Shown: piece by piece, positions 32,851-45,682 of the stretch | Numbering within the stretch: position 1 is the stretch's first letter | Layout of the letters: the number at the start of each line of letters is the position of its first letter | Assembly: GCF_032854445.1 (NCBI RefSeq) | Contig: NC_088296.1 | Span: forward strand, 13,678,706 to 13,742,705 | From: Liolophura sinensis | Lineage: Eukaryota; Mollusca; Polyplacophora; Chitonida; Chitonidae | DNA length: 64,000 bases | Direction: 5' to 3' | Translations under genes and position numbers: made by a program | The notes under the pieces: generated by a model | What the model saw: only the letters and a program-made list of their open reading frames with translations | The model's database searches: none | Told to the model about the DNA's origin: nothing

Positions 32851-34280
32851 TCTACGAAGTTGTAGAAATGGCGATCGAACAACCAGCGCTGAGATGAGCC
32901 AAATGAGCTAACTATCCAACTATCCAAGCTGAAGTCACTCTATCTCGCACAAATGATCTGTTCCCTTTGCACGTCTAAAGCCACTAAAGCACTCACAAAG
33001 AAAACATTGCTATGATGCTTATTTCATCGTTTCAGACCTCAGGTCTTCAAAATTGTTGTACATATACTTGAACTGTGGCATCAATTCTCACACTTTTCAA
33101 ATCAATTCCTTTGTGTTAGGCATGTCATCTCTGCAGGATCACCATCAAGAGATATTAAATACTTTAAGTTATACTGATGAGACAGGGGGAAAGTGGCCCA
33201 TAGGCAATGAAGATATGCTACTAATTTGGATATAGGCTTGGCAAATATTGGAATCAAGACATTGGTATTTCTTGAATTGTTTAAAACGGAAGCAGAGCGT
33301 ACATGCCAACACTGAAAAGAAGCCAACGTATAAAAATACGCTTATCTGTAAACACTGTCTACTGACAGATATCAAGATCATGCCAGCAGAACGTGTAAAA
33401 CTCCTGCCAGTTGGCATTCTAGTTGTTTGTGCCGCCCTGTGTCTGGCACTCATGTTGTAGATATAGCCAATTACATGATCCATTTTCAAATGTAATTATC
33501 ATTCAGGTGTGCATAATATAACAGTATTTTACACAAATTGTCTTCAATCCAGTCATCAAACTTCAGCTACTGCTGTTGTTTCAATCTGATTCATGGTCAG
33601 TGGGTTTGCCGTTTAAGAATAAATGAATAAATCAATTTATTACTGTCGGCTACAGCTAGAACAAAATCAGTCCTCATTCTAAATACAACACTATGTATCA
33701 ACGCCAAACATTGCTTCTATATTTAATCTTCCGCTATAAGTAACGCGCCATTTGGTAGCCCAGAACATGTCAACACCATTGACATACCCAGCATTTGTGT
33801 TACCCCCAAGACGAAGACAATCCCTATGTCTTTATGCACAAGTAAATACCACAGTATTTGTGTATAGAAACATAAGGTAGTTTATACCGTCTGTTCTAAC
33901 AGATACAGTTTTACCACTGACCAATATGAATCAGGTGCAGAACAACGCGGTATAAAGCAGGATAGCTGGATAGGTATTAAACACATTGCTAATCGTCCTG
34001 GTTGCAAGAAATGTGAACCATTGCTGGGCACATCATTATGACGTTAGTCATGATTTACAGCTAAAATATTAGTCGTAGAGTGACGTGGTTTGAACGATTA
34101 ACTCCTTTCCCATCCCCAGCGACCTCTGGCGGGAATCTGCAGGGAATCAGTCTCGAGTTGCTCCAGGTCAGAGGCAGAACGCTGCGCCTGCACCTGTCCA
34201 TTTTGTTAAGAATACATTTTATTCTGCACGCCATGAGGCGTTTATTTGGTACACACTGTGGGCGACAACGAAGCCTAAAG
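32851..34280 (+). other. Intergenic, no recognised feature
   Basis: Only short open frames on both strands with no motif; past the end of the B/C alignment. Confidence 0.4.
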
Positions 34281-34506
34281 GAGCTCGTGGGGCTAAGTTG
34301 GTTTGCCCGCTAGCGCAGAGTAATGACCCAGGAGCCTCTCGCTAATGCAGTGGCTGTGAGTTTAATCCCATGGGCGGATGGGCGTGGGATTCTCCCGGGC
34401 TCTGCCCGGTTCCCTCCCACCATAATGCTGATAGCCGCCCTATAACTGAAATATTCTTGAGTACAGCGTAAAACAAAAAATCAAATAAATATTAAATAAA
34501 TAAATA
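34281..34506 (+). repeat. tRNA-derived SINE
   Basis: gctagcgcagagtaatgacc, ctctgcccggttccctccc and the ttgagtacagcgtaaaac tail are clear; the middle (ctccggccgtacgtggga part) is deleted. Confidence 0.75.
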
Positions 34507-36600
34507 TCGAGGGCTCGAATGAGAAGGGGTTTAAAATGAGAAAAATGTTGAAAGCTAGAGGAATCTTGATGGTATTGGATGAATTAGTTCGGGCTGCCAG
34601 AAAGTGTAACCATCATAAGGGAGATAAGTCGGAGGAGATGGTTTGTCAAGCTGCCAAACACCAGTGCAGGCTGTGCATTGCTAGCCTTTCTCTGTCAGGT
34701 ACCGGAGGAAGGGTATCAGACGCTATCCCTTAGGTACTAACAAAATGCCTGAAGGAGAAACTGTTTGAAACAAATTGAGATGCAACAGAAACCAAATCAG
34801 AACATACTCAGAAATCTCTGGCACATCTTTACCCACGCAATCCAGTCTGTAGGCGGAGTACCACAGTACCATTCTAATGGTTATGGCTTCTACGGACAGC
34901 GGTACACTCTGCTACAGATCGGATCACCTTGGATATGGTTTTTGTTTTGTATGTTTTGTGGTTCTCACTACAGTCACAACATAAAGGAATGTGAGAAAAT
35001 GAAAGATGCCAAGCTTTCATTTAAGTGAAGAATTCAATGATATCACTGTCTGGTAATGGTTTACAGATATGAGTTAATCATTCATTTGCTAAAATTATTT
35101 CTTAGATTGTCCCAATTTCTTTCCTCAAATAGAACTAAACTCCTAGTGGATATTTGTCTGCGTGAGTTGGGCTCGGAGCTCCATTTTAAAATGGGAACTG
35201 ATCACTCGTTAATGATTTTGGCGTCTTACATTATGATAATAGAGTGGTTTGTGCGCCTGTGAAGAAAAGCACGTAGGAGCCTTTATTAGAATTCCTAAGT
35301 GAGAAGAGGCTATGAAATTTGACGCAGCTCTTGCAGCAAAAAATGTTAGATCAGTTCAAGAAATGATTGTTTTTGGGGAACACAGTGGAGCTCCATCCGG
35401 AGCTAATGTAACAGGTAAAGAAGTGTTGATGGGTGCGGTCCATGATTTGAACTCAATGCCAGTCAGGAAACCGGCTAAGTTTTTGTCAGGTGGTATTCAT
35501 GTAAATTTTCGCGAGAACAACACTGGAGTATACACTCAACCTTAAGAAGTGTAGTTTATTGCCATCTACCTCGGATGGGTATTTGGGATTTATTGTGGAT
35601 TCTGAAAAGCAAGCATATCTTTCGCCGGACGACAAGAAAGTGGCTGTTAGTTTGCTCCAAGATCAGATTTTGCGGTTTGATTATGTAAGTGTTAACACAC
35701 TTCAAATGTTCGCTGGCAAATGTTTGGCCATCCCAGCAGCTAGGCTTTACTCGCGAAAGATTAGTTCAGCTATAGCTCAAGGCCTTTGCAACAGTTGCAT
35801 GGTTCCCACTGAGCATGAGTTGTTGTTGACATTGGTGTTTTGTGGATGGTTGGAATTGACACATGCAATGGCGTGTAGAATACCATGACCAACAGATGCC
35901 TCAGGCTTTAAATATGGTGCTAAAATATTGACAGAAATCAACTGCGGAATGTCATTTGCTGGTTATTTGAAAGAGGGAGATGATAGACCAATTTGTGCTA
36001 AAGAGGGTGATGTATTGTTACTGGCTTTGGAGGTTTAAATTCCAGCTAATTAGAGGGCTAGATATGTTTGCAGATAACATGGCTGTGCTCTATATATACC
36101 TGGGAGAATCAAGGTTGTAAGGACCCAGCATTGAATATCATCATGAAAAGACATCGTCCAGCGCATATTTCAAATTAATGTTTATCTTTATTTAGAATAC
36201 GTCCCATCTCGGGCAATCCAGCTGACGCTCCATCCAGATATCTTGAATTCTCAGACCGTACTCCAGGGCAGGTATGGCTAAGTACTGAAAATCGGTGTGG
36301 GCCTCATACAGTGAGCTTTGTGGCACTTGGCTCAAATGTCTACTCCTTGTTCTGCAAAAGTGCACATGTACATGTCTTCGGAGAAATTAACATTAAGTGA
36401 GAACTTATTCACACTCAAATTCCCAGTACTAGCTTTCTTAAAGGAGCAGAAGGTATATGTATCTGGGTGCACATTTGTTGCTCCTGTAGGCCCTGAAACC
36501 CCAGTATGGTGGCCTCTTTTGATGTCACATTCTGAGTCCTCGCCTGGTAAGGGTGTTTAACGATACCTTACAGAAATGGTATTGTCTGTTTTGTCTGGTT
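34507..36600 (+). mobile_element. Degraded DIRS/Ngaro-like YR retrotransposon, RT/RNase H part
   Basis: The frame 35559-35888 reads DGYLGFIVDSEKQAYL, then VNTLQMFAGKCLAIPAARLY, which I recognise as the connection between reverse transcriptase and RNase H in DIRS-type elements. Downstream, in broken frames, are TDASGFKYGAK (about 35890), a KEGDVLLLALE piece (about 36005), GNPADAPSRYLEF (about 36210-36250) and WWPLLMSHSESS (about 36510), the expected RNase H order and linker. Frames at 34536, 34765 and 35312 may be earlier parts. Multiple stops and frameshifts; no tyrosine recombinase domain is recognised. Identification is from memory of family motifs. Confidence 0.6.
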
Positions 36601-39600
36601 TTCATCAGGTTTGGCTGAGGTAGAATTTACCAGGGTTTCGATTGTCATGTGCCTAATTATATTTGCGGTGTACTGTTGTAAGACCTTTCTGCATTTCAAG
36701 GAACGATGCGTGCTGAAAAGGAATATGTCGGCAAGCAGAATGAAGGAGTAAACTCGTTTGTGGATTCTCTCCAATGTTTACCACACTGGCCCGACATGTA
36801 TGTATGTATGTAGTCCGGAGGATGTTAGACGTTATTTAGTATGGACAGATAATTGTGGCAAAACTAGAGCAGGCAAAAGGCACGTATTTTACCAGGAATC
36901 AGTACCACTTTAGAACTTCCGTTTAGGGTATAAAGTCTTTTTTTGTTGCTTCCAGGTCATTTTGGTCATTGGCATTAAATTACTGTAAATTGTCGAAAAT
37001 TTTGAGAAGGTATGAGCTTTACTGAAAATGTTGGCGAGAGATCACCAGATGTTAGGTAGTCATGAGGCTGCAAGTGGCGTCTCCTCGATATTGATTTATC
37101 GCGCTCAGATTTCGCAGCAGCCTGATAATTTTGGTGGGTATGTCTGGGATGTGGTTTGCATTGACTTGAATCTTGATTGAGCCATTTTAAACTTTTGGGG
37201 GGGGGGGGGGCTATTTATTTTATGTAAATATCATTTATTTCAAAAATTGATAAAATGCTTTCCAGTGTAGGGTAACATCTGCGTAGAAGGCTGAAATGGA
37301 CAACATGCAACATTTTAGTATTCCTACGCTTGAAAATGGAGAGATTCGTAGCAGAAATCGCCGTTAAAATTGAAAATTTCAGTGTTTGGATTGAAAATGG
37401 GGTGTGTCGCCTGTGGATTGGATCACAGACAAGGGATAGCCGACATGGCCTTGTGTCATACAAGAACCCGGCCAGAACAAACCACACTGTTCATGCGGTG
37501 CTTGAAGCTGTCACCACCGTAACAGCTGATTGTCGCATTCACAGGGATAGGTAATTTTTTTTTATTTTCCCTATGTCATCACTGTCAGACATAAGTTCAG
37601 AAAACATTAAAATGCACCTGGTTTTAACATCCTGGCTCAAAACCTTCTGTACTTTCTTCTCGGCTCCCCTCTTCCAGCCCCGGCCCCAGCCCCTCTTTTG
37701 CCTGTTTCATTTCTTGAACTGGGATCTAGCTATGCATAGTAGCTCGACCAGTCCGGCGCCGCCTTCCACTCACCCGGACGACCTAGAGTCACCGTCCGTG
37801 GTTACGTATTTGGCTAAAACATCTTGCCTTGCCAATCCCTCGCAGATTTTATATTTTCATACACACCATTTTCTATATATCGATTGATTGCATTCCTTTA
37901 GCAGTCCATTCCTGCACAGGGGTTGAGAAAATGGAGAAATTCTATCTGATCCAGCCGTCAAATCTATCTTGCACTGTCTTTCTCTCAGCTTGATTTGCGC
38001 TGACAGCCTCCTGATACGGCTGTTCAATTCAGGAACACCCAGGCTGGGTATCTGGCATGTCCGTGACTGCTGACAGGTTACTTGAGCACTATTCGGTTTT
38101 TCCAGCTTGAAATCTAGACTGTTTCCTCTTTTTGTCTCCCTTTATGGTATTTTTGGATAGCGCTCAATTCACATAAATCAATGGGGAACAGGGATATTAG
38201 TCTTTCCTTTTTCTTAAGTTCTGTCAACTGGAAAAAAGTGCCCGTGAGCAGGTCTTCATCACCTTGAGGTAGTAACATCAGAAATTCAGAAATTGTGAAA
38301 ATCCGCAATAATACCCGCAACTGCACTTTAAGTTAAATTTTTCACACAGTGGTTGACGTAAATGTTTTATGTTTTGGCCTTTAATTTTCAAATAAATCGC
38401 CCATTTTTTGATGTATTCTTTGACACATTTGGTCTTTAACTTTTGTTTTTAAAGCTGACCTGAGCTGGAAAATCTTCTTAAAAATGTATATTTTTTAAAC
38501 GATTGCTTGTGTAAAGTCTAAATTATTTTGTCGATGAGATTTTAAGACACCCTGTCTTTCCAAAACAGTTGTCCTGATTGCGATATCTTGGACGGTATTT
38601 GCACTACACGTTCAACTTTTAAGAGTTATTAAAATCAGAATATGGGGGTCCAATATGAGGGTACTCCAACTTAAATTCATCCTACTCCAATGTTTCTCCA
38701 TGTTTCAAGCGATAATTTGGCATGTAAGGGGAGGGGGGGGGGGGGGGTGACGGACACCAGTACCCCATTGTAACTTCCGTTTTTCGTGAGGGATGTAATT
38801 CTGTGTATTTAGGGTATAAAGTCTTTTTTTGTTTCCAGGCGTCCATTTTGGTGTACAGGTGCATGCTTGGCAATAATATACTGGATATTTTCCAAACTTT
38901 GATGAGCTATGAGCTGTGTTGATGAAAGTTTGAAACTGTTGGCGAAAGGGCACTAGGTGGCAGGTGATAAGGCTGTGAGTGAAGTTCCCTTGACCCTGCT
39001 AGGCACCCCTTCCAGCTGAAGGTATAGAAAGGTCATTTTGACGGTCAACCTACGTCAAGATTTTTATGGCTGCCTTCTTACAGGTTGGGCAAGGTAAGGC
39101 ATTGGAGGTTATTGGCCAGGAAATGTTTGGGGCTGAGATATAGCACAAAATATTAACATTGTCGCTCATGGAAAAAAATAGGGATCTGAGCTAAACATTT
39201 TCTTCTGTTCAAGCTAGACAAACCTGCAGGATTTACTGACCGTGAATTAGCAGGATTGGATTATACTTCAGCTCAACGCTTTGTTCTATCCCAAAATCAA
39301 AGACATCCCTGAAATTGAGACTTTACACTGGCGATAGAGCCAGTGATCAGACTGCGGTTGAAGCACCTTGGCCTTGATGACAAATGGGAAGTGTATGGAG
39401 GAAAGTGTGAAGCACGTAGGTTGGTTTTCCTTGTAATAGTGCTTTGTATTCCAGTAGATTATCTTTTCCGTTAAAAGCAGGAAGAGTGGCGCAAAATATA
39501 GCTGCCTATTTGAATGTGAAGAAATGGACAGAGAAAACATTTAACCAGTTTCCAATTATGATGTTACAAAAAGGCTTTTAAACGGTGAAATGATTGGGTG

Positions 39601-39886
39601 TTAGCATCATTGTCTGGTATCATGTCATAGGACATTACCTGAAAGTTCAATCTGCCCATGTCTATGGTTCATGGTATCATTGCCAGGTGTACATACCTAT
39701 ACTCCAGTCAATTCATGTTACTGAATGTATTCGCGCATATTTTTGTGTTATAATTTCTTTAGAAAAAGCAGTCATTACCACCTCATTCTGTGTTGCTTTC
39801 TTTATTGTGTTTGTGACTATAGCTGGAGATTGTCTGGATGGTTTGGAGAGGTTATTTGTGAGTATTGGGGAGAATTTAATTATTTG
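36601..39886 (+). other. Intergenic between B and C units
   Basis: Two diverged direct repeats, about 36905-37090 and 38757-38990 (shared acttccgttt, agggtataaagtcttttttt, gttggcga blocks), may belong to the neighbouring retrotransposon. G-runs at 37197-37210 and about 38733-38747. No gene is seen. Confidence 0.4.
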
Positions 39887-40053
39887 ATTTATTTATTTAA
39901 TTGATTGGTGTTTTACGCCGTACTCAAGAATATTTCACCCATACGACGGTGGGCAGCATTATGTTGGGCGGAAACCCGGCAAAGCTAGGGGGAAACCCTC
40001 GACCTTCTGCAGGTTGCTGCAAGACGTTCTCACTTAACGACCGGAGAGGAGCA
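39887..40053 (-). repeat. tRNA-derived SINE, 3' part
   Basis: On the plus strand: ttggtgttttacgccgtact, aagaatatttcacccatacg, ggaaacccggcaaagc, up to gaccggagaggagc. The head is missing. Confidence 0.75.
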
Positions 40054-40458
40054 AAATAAATGCGAAAGCAAATTACTCTCGTGGCATAATCTCTGTGTGA
40101 CAATGACAAACAGACGTGACCAAGCATTCCGTCTGAAGCTTTACCCAGGTATCAGAATGAATTTGACGATGTAGCCTAAAACATACATCTCCACATAATA
40201 AAAACTCTTATACACACTATAAACTATAAATCATGTAAGTAGATCACTAAAAAGCATGAATGCTCTCTTGTAGAACGCTTTATTCCAATAAGGAAGTAAA
40301 GCATATACACACACGAACCAGTCCCGTGCTTTACAATGTAACAGTAAAAAAAGGAGACTGTTGTAGACATTGGGGAAATCCAATATCCACGTACCTAAAT
40401 ACAGTGGCTTGTACAATGTGAATGTACAATGACGGTGTACACAGCTAACGTGTGGACA
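40054..40458 (+). promoter_or_regulatory. Upstream region of copy C
   Basis: Aligns with 17440-17875 before copy B. Promoter role is inferred from its position only. Confidence 0.3.
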
Positions 40459-40546
40459 ATGACAGTCCCTGCTCTCCCAAGACGCTGGGGTAAGATCCTG
40501 ACTTTAGCAGGTTTAACATTTGGCCTGACAGCAACACTCGTCACAG
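40459..40546 (+). CDS. Copy C exon 1 (signal peptide)
   Basis: 88 nt, donor gtgagt, phase 1 out; MTVPALPRRWGKILTLAGLT start. Confidence 0.75.
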
Positions 40547-40602
40547 GTGAGTCCGGATAATTGACCGATGTGCCTCCTAATGGCTTATCTAATTCTTGAT
40601 TT

Positions 40603-40760
40603 AAATCATTGCTTGAACAGTCTACACGTGGATATAAATCATTGCTTGAACAGTCTACACGTGGATATAAATCATTGCTTGAACAGTCTACACGTGGATA
40701 TAAATCATTGCTTCAACAGTCTACACGTGGATATAAATCATTGCTTCAACAGTCTACACT
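40603..40760 (+). repeat. 33-bp minisatellite in copy C intron 1
   Basis: Almost five units of aaatcattgcttgaacag plus tctacacgtggatat. Copy B has one unit at about 18022-18055. As 33 is a multiple of three, it gives spurious open frames. Confidence 0.9.
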
Positions 40761-41850
40761 TGGTGTTTGTTGGACCAATTTCGTCTGTTCCGACATTTCT
40801 TACACCTGTTTAAGTCATTCGATGTACAAATACAGAGTTATGTCGTGAGATATTTTTACAGACACATTTAAACAATGAGCTTATCTTACGATGTGAAAAG
40901 AGACATCCCCAGGGTATAGCTACCCATGTCAATGCGACATAATCTTAAAAAAAAAAACATTCGACGGGATCCCAGCGAGGGTGTGGTCTTGTTATAAGGT
41001 GCCTCAGTCCACACAAACCTGTGTTTCTTATCGCCATTGAAAATTTGAATATTTCAAATTGGAGTGCTAAACGTGGCGGCCACATAGGCCCCTCTCACCT
41101 AGGTTAAAGCAGTAACATTCAGTCATTTATTCTTCGGTGAATTATCCTCAGACGTGTACATATGACTTAACCTACACCAGGATGTAATGTCAGGCATCCA
41201 CGTGTTATTAAACAGGTATATTAAGATAGATCAAACTTATAAATACAACGACAAGATACACATATAACTTGTAGGAGCCCTTCCCTACAGGCTCTCCTGC
41301 CCACTGTGGTGTTCTACTCACAGTGGATCAGGTCCTGAACATTGAGACCCCAAGATAGAATAACTCCCGCTGTTAAACATGTATTTATTTACATATCTGA
41401 TTGCTGCTTAGCACAAGCAACATGCAGTTATACCTGGGGGTCAGTTTTTTTTTTTTTTTTGGTGGAGGGCATAATACAACCTCAGGTGGTTGATGTCTCT
41501 CGGATTTTAAGAAGTGTTAATCCTGCAACACAGCACAGCTGAATATTTGGGTGAGTGAATAACACTCCAAGTGTACCAACGTGTCAAACACGCTTATTTC
41601 AGGTACCTTATCACCAGTAGAAGCCTTCTTACACAAACCAGTAGTCATGGATAAGTTCTAATATAAACACGTATAGAAACAAATATCCCGAATACCAAGT
41701 CCCGCAAAATTCTCAAAACTCAAAACGACTGTTAACTTCCAGGAGGTTTGCATGTGTTATGTGTCAGTTATGGATGAAAAACTTCTGCTAACAAAACTCT
41801 GTAAGTAGCACGGCATACATATCGAGATTTGTTAAGTATGTTCCCTTTGA

Positions 41851-42090
41851 TTTTTTTCTAATTTTGATTGGTGTTTTACGCCGTACTCAAGAATATTTCA
41901 CTTATACGATGGCGGCCAGCATTATGGTGGGTGAAAACAGGGCAGAGCCCGATGGAAACCCACGACCATCCGCAGGTTATTGCTAGACATTCCCACTTAC
42001 GGCCGGAGAGAAAGCCAGCATGAGCTGGACTTGAACTCACAGCGACCGCATTGGTGAGAGGCTCCTAACCGACTGAACCACGGAGGCCCC
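41851..42090 (-). repeat. tRNA-derived SINE with 13-bp target-site duplications
   Basis: Complete minus-strand copy from the acgccgtactcaagaatatt tail to the cacggaggcccc head. It is flanked by direct repeats atgttccctttga at 41838-41850 and 42091-42103. Copy B has the empty site near 19567. Confidence 0.9.
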
Positions 42091-42570
42091 ATGTTCCCTT
42101 TGAAGAGATCGGTAAAGAAAACATACGTCATGAAGTGAATATCCTGTATCTTGTGCATTCCGGTTTACTTCTCATGTGGAAAACACATTTCCATACGTGG
42201 CAACGCAGAGATTTTTGTATGAAATTGTGCATGGGACAAGTGTTTTAGACTGTTATATTTTTACCTGTTTTAGTTACTGTATCTAAACAAGGGACACGCG
42301 CTGCCTGTTTTAAAATCTGACAAATCTCTCCATACACGGAAGTTTATTAAACGTGTGACTGAATTCAGTGTTGAATGAAGTTTATCCAGGAACAGATCGC
42401 CACTTTTAAACTCATACAGATAACTACTGATGAATAATGAGACAGACCAGTTTTTCTGTGAGGATTTTTTTTTCTTATTTTTTTAGGCAATCAAAAATGT
42501 GTAGCCTCTGCTATTTCAATGAAGTGACACATGTCTGAAAATTAAATACCGTTTGCCTGTAATGTCCTCC

Positions 42571-42725
42571 AAGACCGCTTCGGTGGCCTGGTGATTGGAG
42601 CGTCCGCCTCGAAGTTGGGAGGCCAAGCTCATATCAAAGACTTGTTCCTGCCTCGCCTGATGCTTATTACTGAGAGCTTAGAGCAGGGAAACAGGACTGG
42701 CTGACCAGGAGTCAGTATAATGTGA
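42571..42725 (+). repeat. Second tRNA-derived SINE family
   Basis: gcttcggtggcctggtgatt and ggagcgtccgcctcgaagtt form a tRNA-like head; the body has gagagcttagagcagggaaa. Counterpart of 19920-20100. Confidence 0.6.
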
Positions 42726-42995
42726 TTTACAATCGCCCTACAATTCAACTGTGGACACGGTGAAATTTATTTTTACAGTTTATTGTAAATGTAGTTGCCG
42801 TGCGAACAATCGAATGTAGCTACGATCTCCTTTTAAAGGCCACCCTTTCTAAATAAATATTTACGAGACATTTTCCCAGTTTTCTTCCGTTCTCGCTGTA
42901 TGACAAATCTTGGTTAATCGTCCTTTTTCTTTTCGGATTAAGAAGGCAGAACTGCATCTTTTCTAAACTCAGATTTGACTGAATTGTGCTACTAG

Positions 42996-43136
42996 GTGCT
43001 GGACCTGAACAATGTGGAACAAACTCACTGTGTGGTTATGGAGCTAGATGTGACACGACTCAGTGTGTATGCTTGTCTGACAACGACGATCTGAGAAAGA
43101 GGGACGATAATCCTTTCTCCATATTTTACTGTTTAG
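42996..43136 (+). CDS. Copy C exon 2 (EGF-like module 1)
   Basis: 141 nt, phase 1-1, acceptor actag, donor gtaagt. Two codons fewer than B between cysteines 3 and 4. Confidence 0.75.
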
Positions 43137-44244
43137 GTAAGTTGAACGTTTTACATTATCGATGGAATACAGCTCTCTGCTTAATCATCAGATTGTATAA
43201 CAACCTAAACATAGTGAAAATACCCAATGTAGGCTATAAGCTATAAGCTGATTACGATTATGGAAAGAAACAACCGCCCCATTATTGTACACCAGTCAAT
43301 TGCACAGAATTTATCCACATTATACTTATTTTACACGACTAGGAAAGCTGGAGAAAGAGAAAATTTCGTCCTCTGTCTAAAGTCATAACGCAGTTTGGTG
43401 CGCAGCGAAAATTTGATACTTACGAATGTGTACGTCCTCTATACTGAAATATTTCCTTTTCTGTGTTAGAAAAAAAATTGGCGTTTGGCAACACTCCTAT
43501 AAATAAAGGAAAACTTGCAACTAGAAAGCGATCCACTGTAGTACAATGATGCCGTCAGGTAATTTTTCATTCAAAACAAAAAAAAAACAAAAAAAAAAAC
43601 AAAACAAATAAAAACAAGGAAAACTTACTTGAGTATGAAATAGAGTAGGTAAAAAACGTGTGGGAAAAACTGAAGTGATGTGATTTATACCATCTGTTTT
43701 GTTAGAAGACAAAAGTAAAGTCAACAGCAGATTTTGCTGCGTTTAAAACATTTTTCCTCAAGGAATACCCTTTATAATAAATATATGGTTACGTGAGCCA
43801 AGACCATTTTACATAGATATGTTCAGGAGTGATAGGCGAGCAAATCCCCATCTAGTTACAAGGAGTCCTTCAATGGAAATGCCTCAAAGAAACGCTTTCA
43901 CAGAGAATGAAAAGATTATAAAGGTTATAAAATGGGTAAAATCTGTGCTACATCGTGTTATGTATATATTTAACATCATTAACTGAGAGCGAATTCGTCC
44001 TAATTACAGGCTTACGTTACAAAACATCATAGTGTACCATTGGAAGAAATTGCACATGCAATGCACTCAGTCTCACTGCCTCTATGCAAATGTTCGAGCG
44101 TTACGCAGCACAAAGATGAATTTTGATGTCTCTCAAGAAAATAAGACAAAACATTTCTTTGAAAACGTCTTTGAATGTCAGGTTAGTGTGATTCAGAGGG
44201 ACAATGTACTGTTGATGGCCAGTTTCATTTGTCTGTGTCCTAAG
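43137..44244 (+). other. Copy C intron 2
   Basis: Single-copy version of the sequence that is duplicated in B. An A-rich tract lies at 43577-43620. No other feature. Confidence 0.5.
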
Positions 44245-44388
44245 GTGAGGGAGTTACAGAATGTGGAGATAAGCTATGTGGATACAGAGCAGAATGTAAC
44301 ACGAACAGGAGTGGGTGTAGATGCTCATTCAACAACGCTGAACCAAGAGAAATGAAGGGCAGATCTCCATCCCTGTGGTATTGTGTGG
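44245..44388 (+). CDS. Copy C exon 3 (EGF-like module 2)
   Basis: 144 nt, phase 1-1, acceptor ctaag, donor gtaagt; begins GEGVTECGDKLCGY, ends SPSLWYCVG. Confidence 0.75.
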
Positions 44389-45556
44389 GTAAGTTAAAGT
44401 AGGCATACCATTAGAAATGCTAAATTTCCCCCCTTAATTCCAAATAGGTAATCAAATGTATATCCACAACTGATGTATGTTATTGTCAGCCAACTTCACG
44501 GACTTCACGGTGATTCAGAGGTTACATTCATCCGTAGTGTTTCAGATTTACACAGCTATGCATGCATGGACATAGGAAATTGGCATAGTTTTAAATACTC
44601 ATGAGAGTAATCATAACAACCAAGTGTTTGTTTGTTACCATGCTGAAATACTCGCCCAATGATGGGTATTTAAATTTGATAATTTGTTCAGGTGTTTCCA
44701 TACGTCTCCACGGATTCCCTTGCAGACAAACAGTCCACATTTCTTAATTACTAAGCGTAACGTGGTCTGCATGCCGCTTTTGTGGGATACCTTTACTACC
44801 AAACGTGACAAAACTGAAGGATGCTCGCCTTATTGCGCAATTACTTGATTTCACAGTAAATCATGGGTAAAATGTGGTGTACGAGTTCATTACAGAATAG
44901 CAACAGGAGAATATTTATGCATAGAACAGAACGTTATAACGCACGAATTTTGCACCAAACCAGAATTCCGAGGAATGAAAACCCTGGATTACGACACTCC
45001 ATTGAGGGCGTGTTTAGAAAACAAACTGTATCAATCATTTGATTAATAGTATAACTTTTCGCAGTTTTGAAGAGCAGATTAAACGCACTCGCTTGAATTG
45101 ATTTTTGCTCTGGACCATGTTTAACGCACGTTCACGATTCCTAACATTACTTACTGAGGAAGTCAGAACGACTAGTCAATGGGGAACATAGCATTTGAAT
45201 ATTCGAAGCAAATATCTGATTTCAGGAAATGAGAAATCTATTATCTAATGTTTAAAATGTGCCTTTTACGAAATAAGTGAAACATTTCTTATTCAAGTTT
45301 TAACTGGTAATTTAACAGGCGGACACCAGGTAATAGTGTTAACACCACATCAGTCTTTCGAAATGAACGTACACGATCGTCCTTGCTCACAGAACTGCTT
45401 TAAATTAACTGTCTGCTTTTTTGATACCTAGAAGATGAATCAGAATTGAGCATGGATTTAGACATTTACACTGTTTTTGCCAGTTCTATGGTATAAACGT
45501 TAGTAAGGACAAACTATATCGCTAAACGTGTGTTCCCATTATTCTGTACGTTGCAG
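44389..45556 (+). other. Copy C intron 3
   Basis: Aligns with B intron 3; contains about 200 bp (44800-45030) that B lacks. No gene is seen. Confidence 0.5.
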
Positions 45557-45682
45557 AAAAATGTGACCTTAAAGGCAGTATGTGTCCTGACAACACCACG
45601 TGTAGGGACTCTTCAGGTAATAACAGGCACCTGTGTCAGTGTTCAGAAGAAGCCATACAGTCATCTACAGGGCAATGTCTGG
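45557..45682 (+). CDS. Copy C exon 4 (EGF-like module 3)
   Basis: 126 nt, phase 1-1, acceptor ttgcag, donor gtgagt; CDLKGSMCPDNTTC start, six extra codons (around SGNNRH) between cysteines 3 and 4 compared with B. Confidence 0.75.

Larger units (their letters stand above)
40547..42995 (+). other. Copy C intron 1
   Basis: Contains the 33-bp minisatellite, a minus-strand SINE with target duplications (41851-42090) and a second-family SINE (42571-42725). Confidence 0.6.

Noticed and set aside
40603-40760. CRISPR-like array
   Set aside because: Units are contiguous without unique spacers, and the DNA is eukaryotic.
40568-40848. Overlapping open frames with NSLHVDINHC repeats
   Set aside because: Explained by the 33-bp minisatellite in intron 1 of copy C.
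42571-42640. Possible tRNA gene (A- and B-box-like sequence)
   Set aside because: It continues into a repeat body shared with 19920-20100 and cannot be folded by eye into a complete cloverleaf; it is a SINE head.
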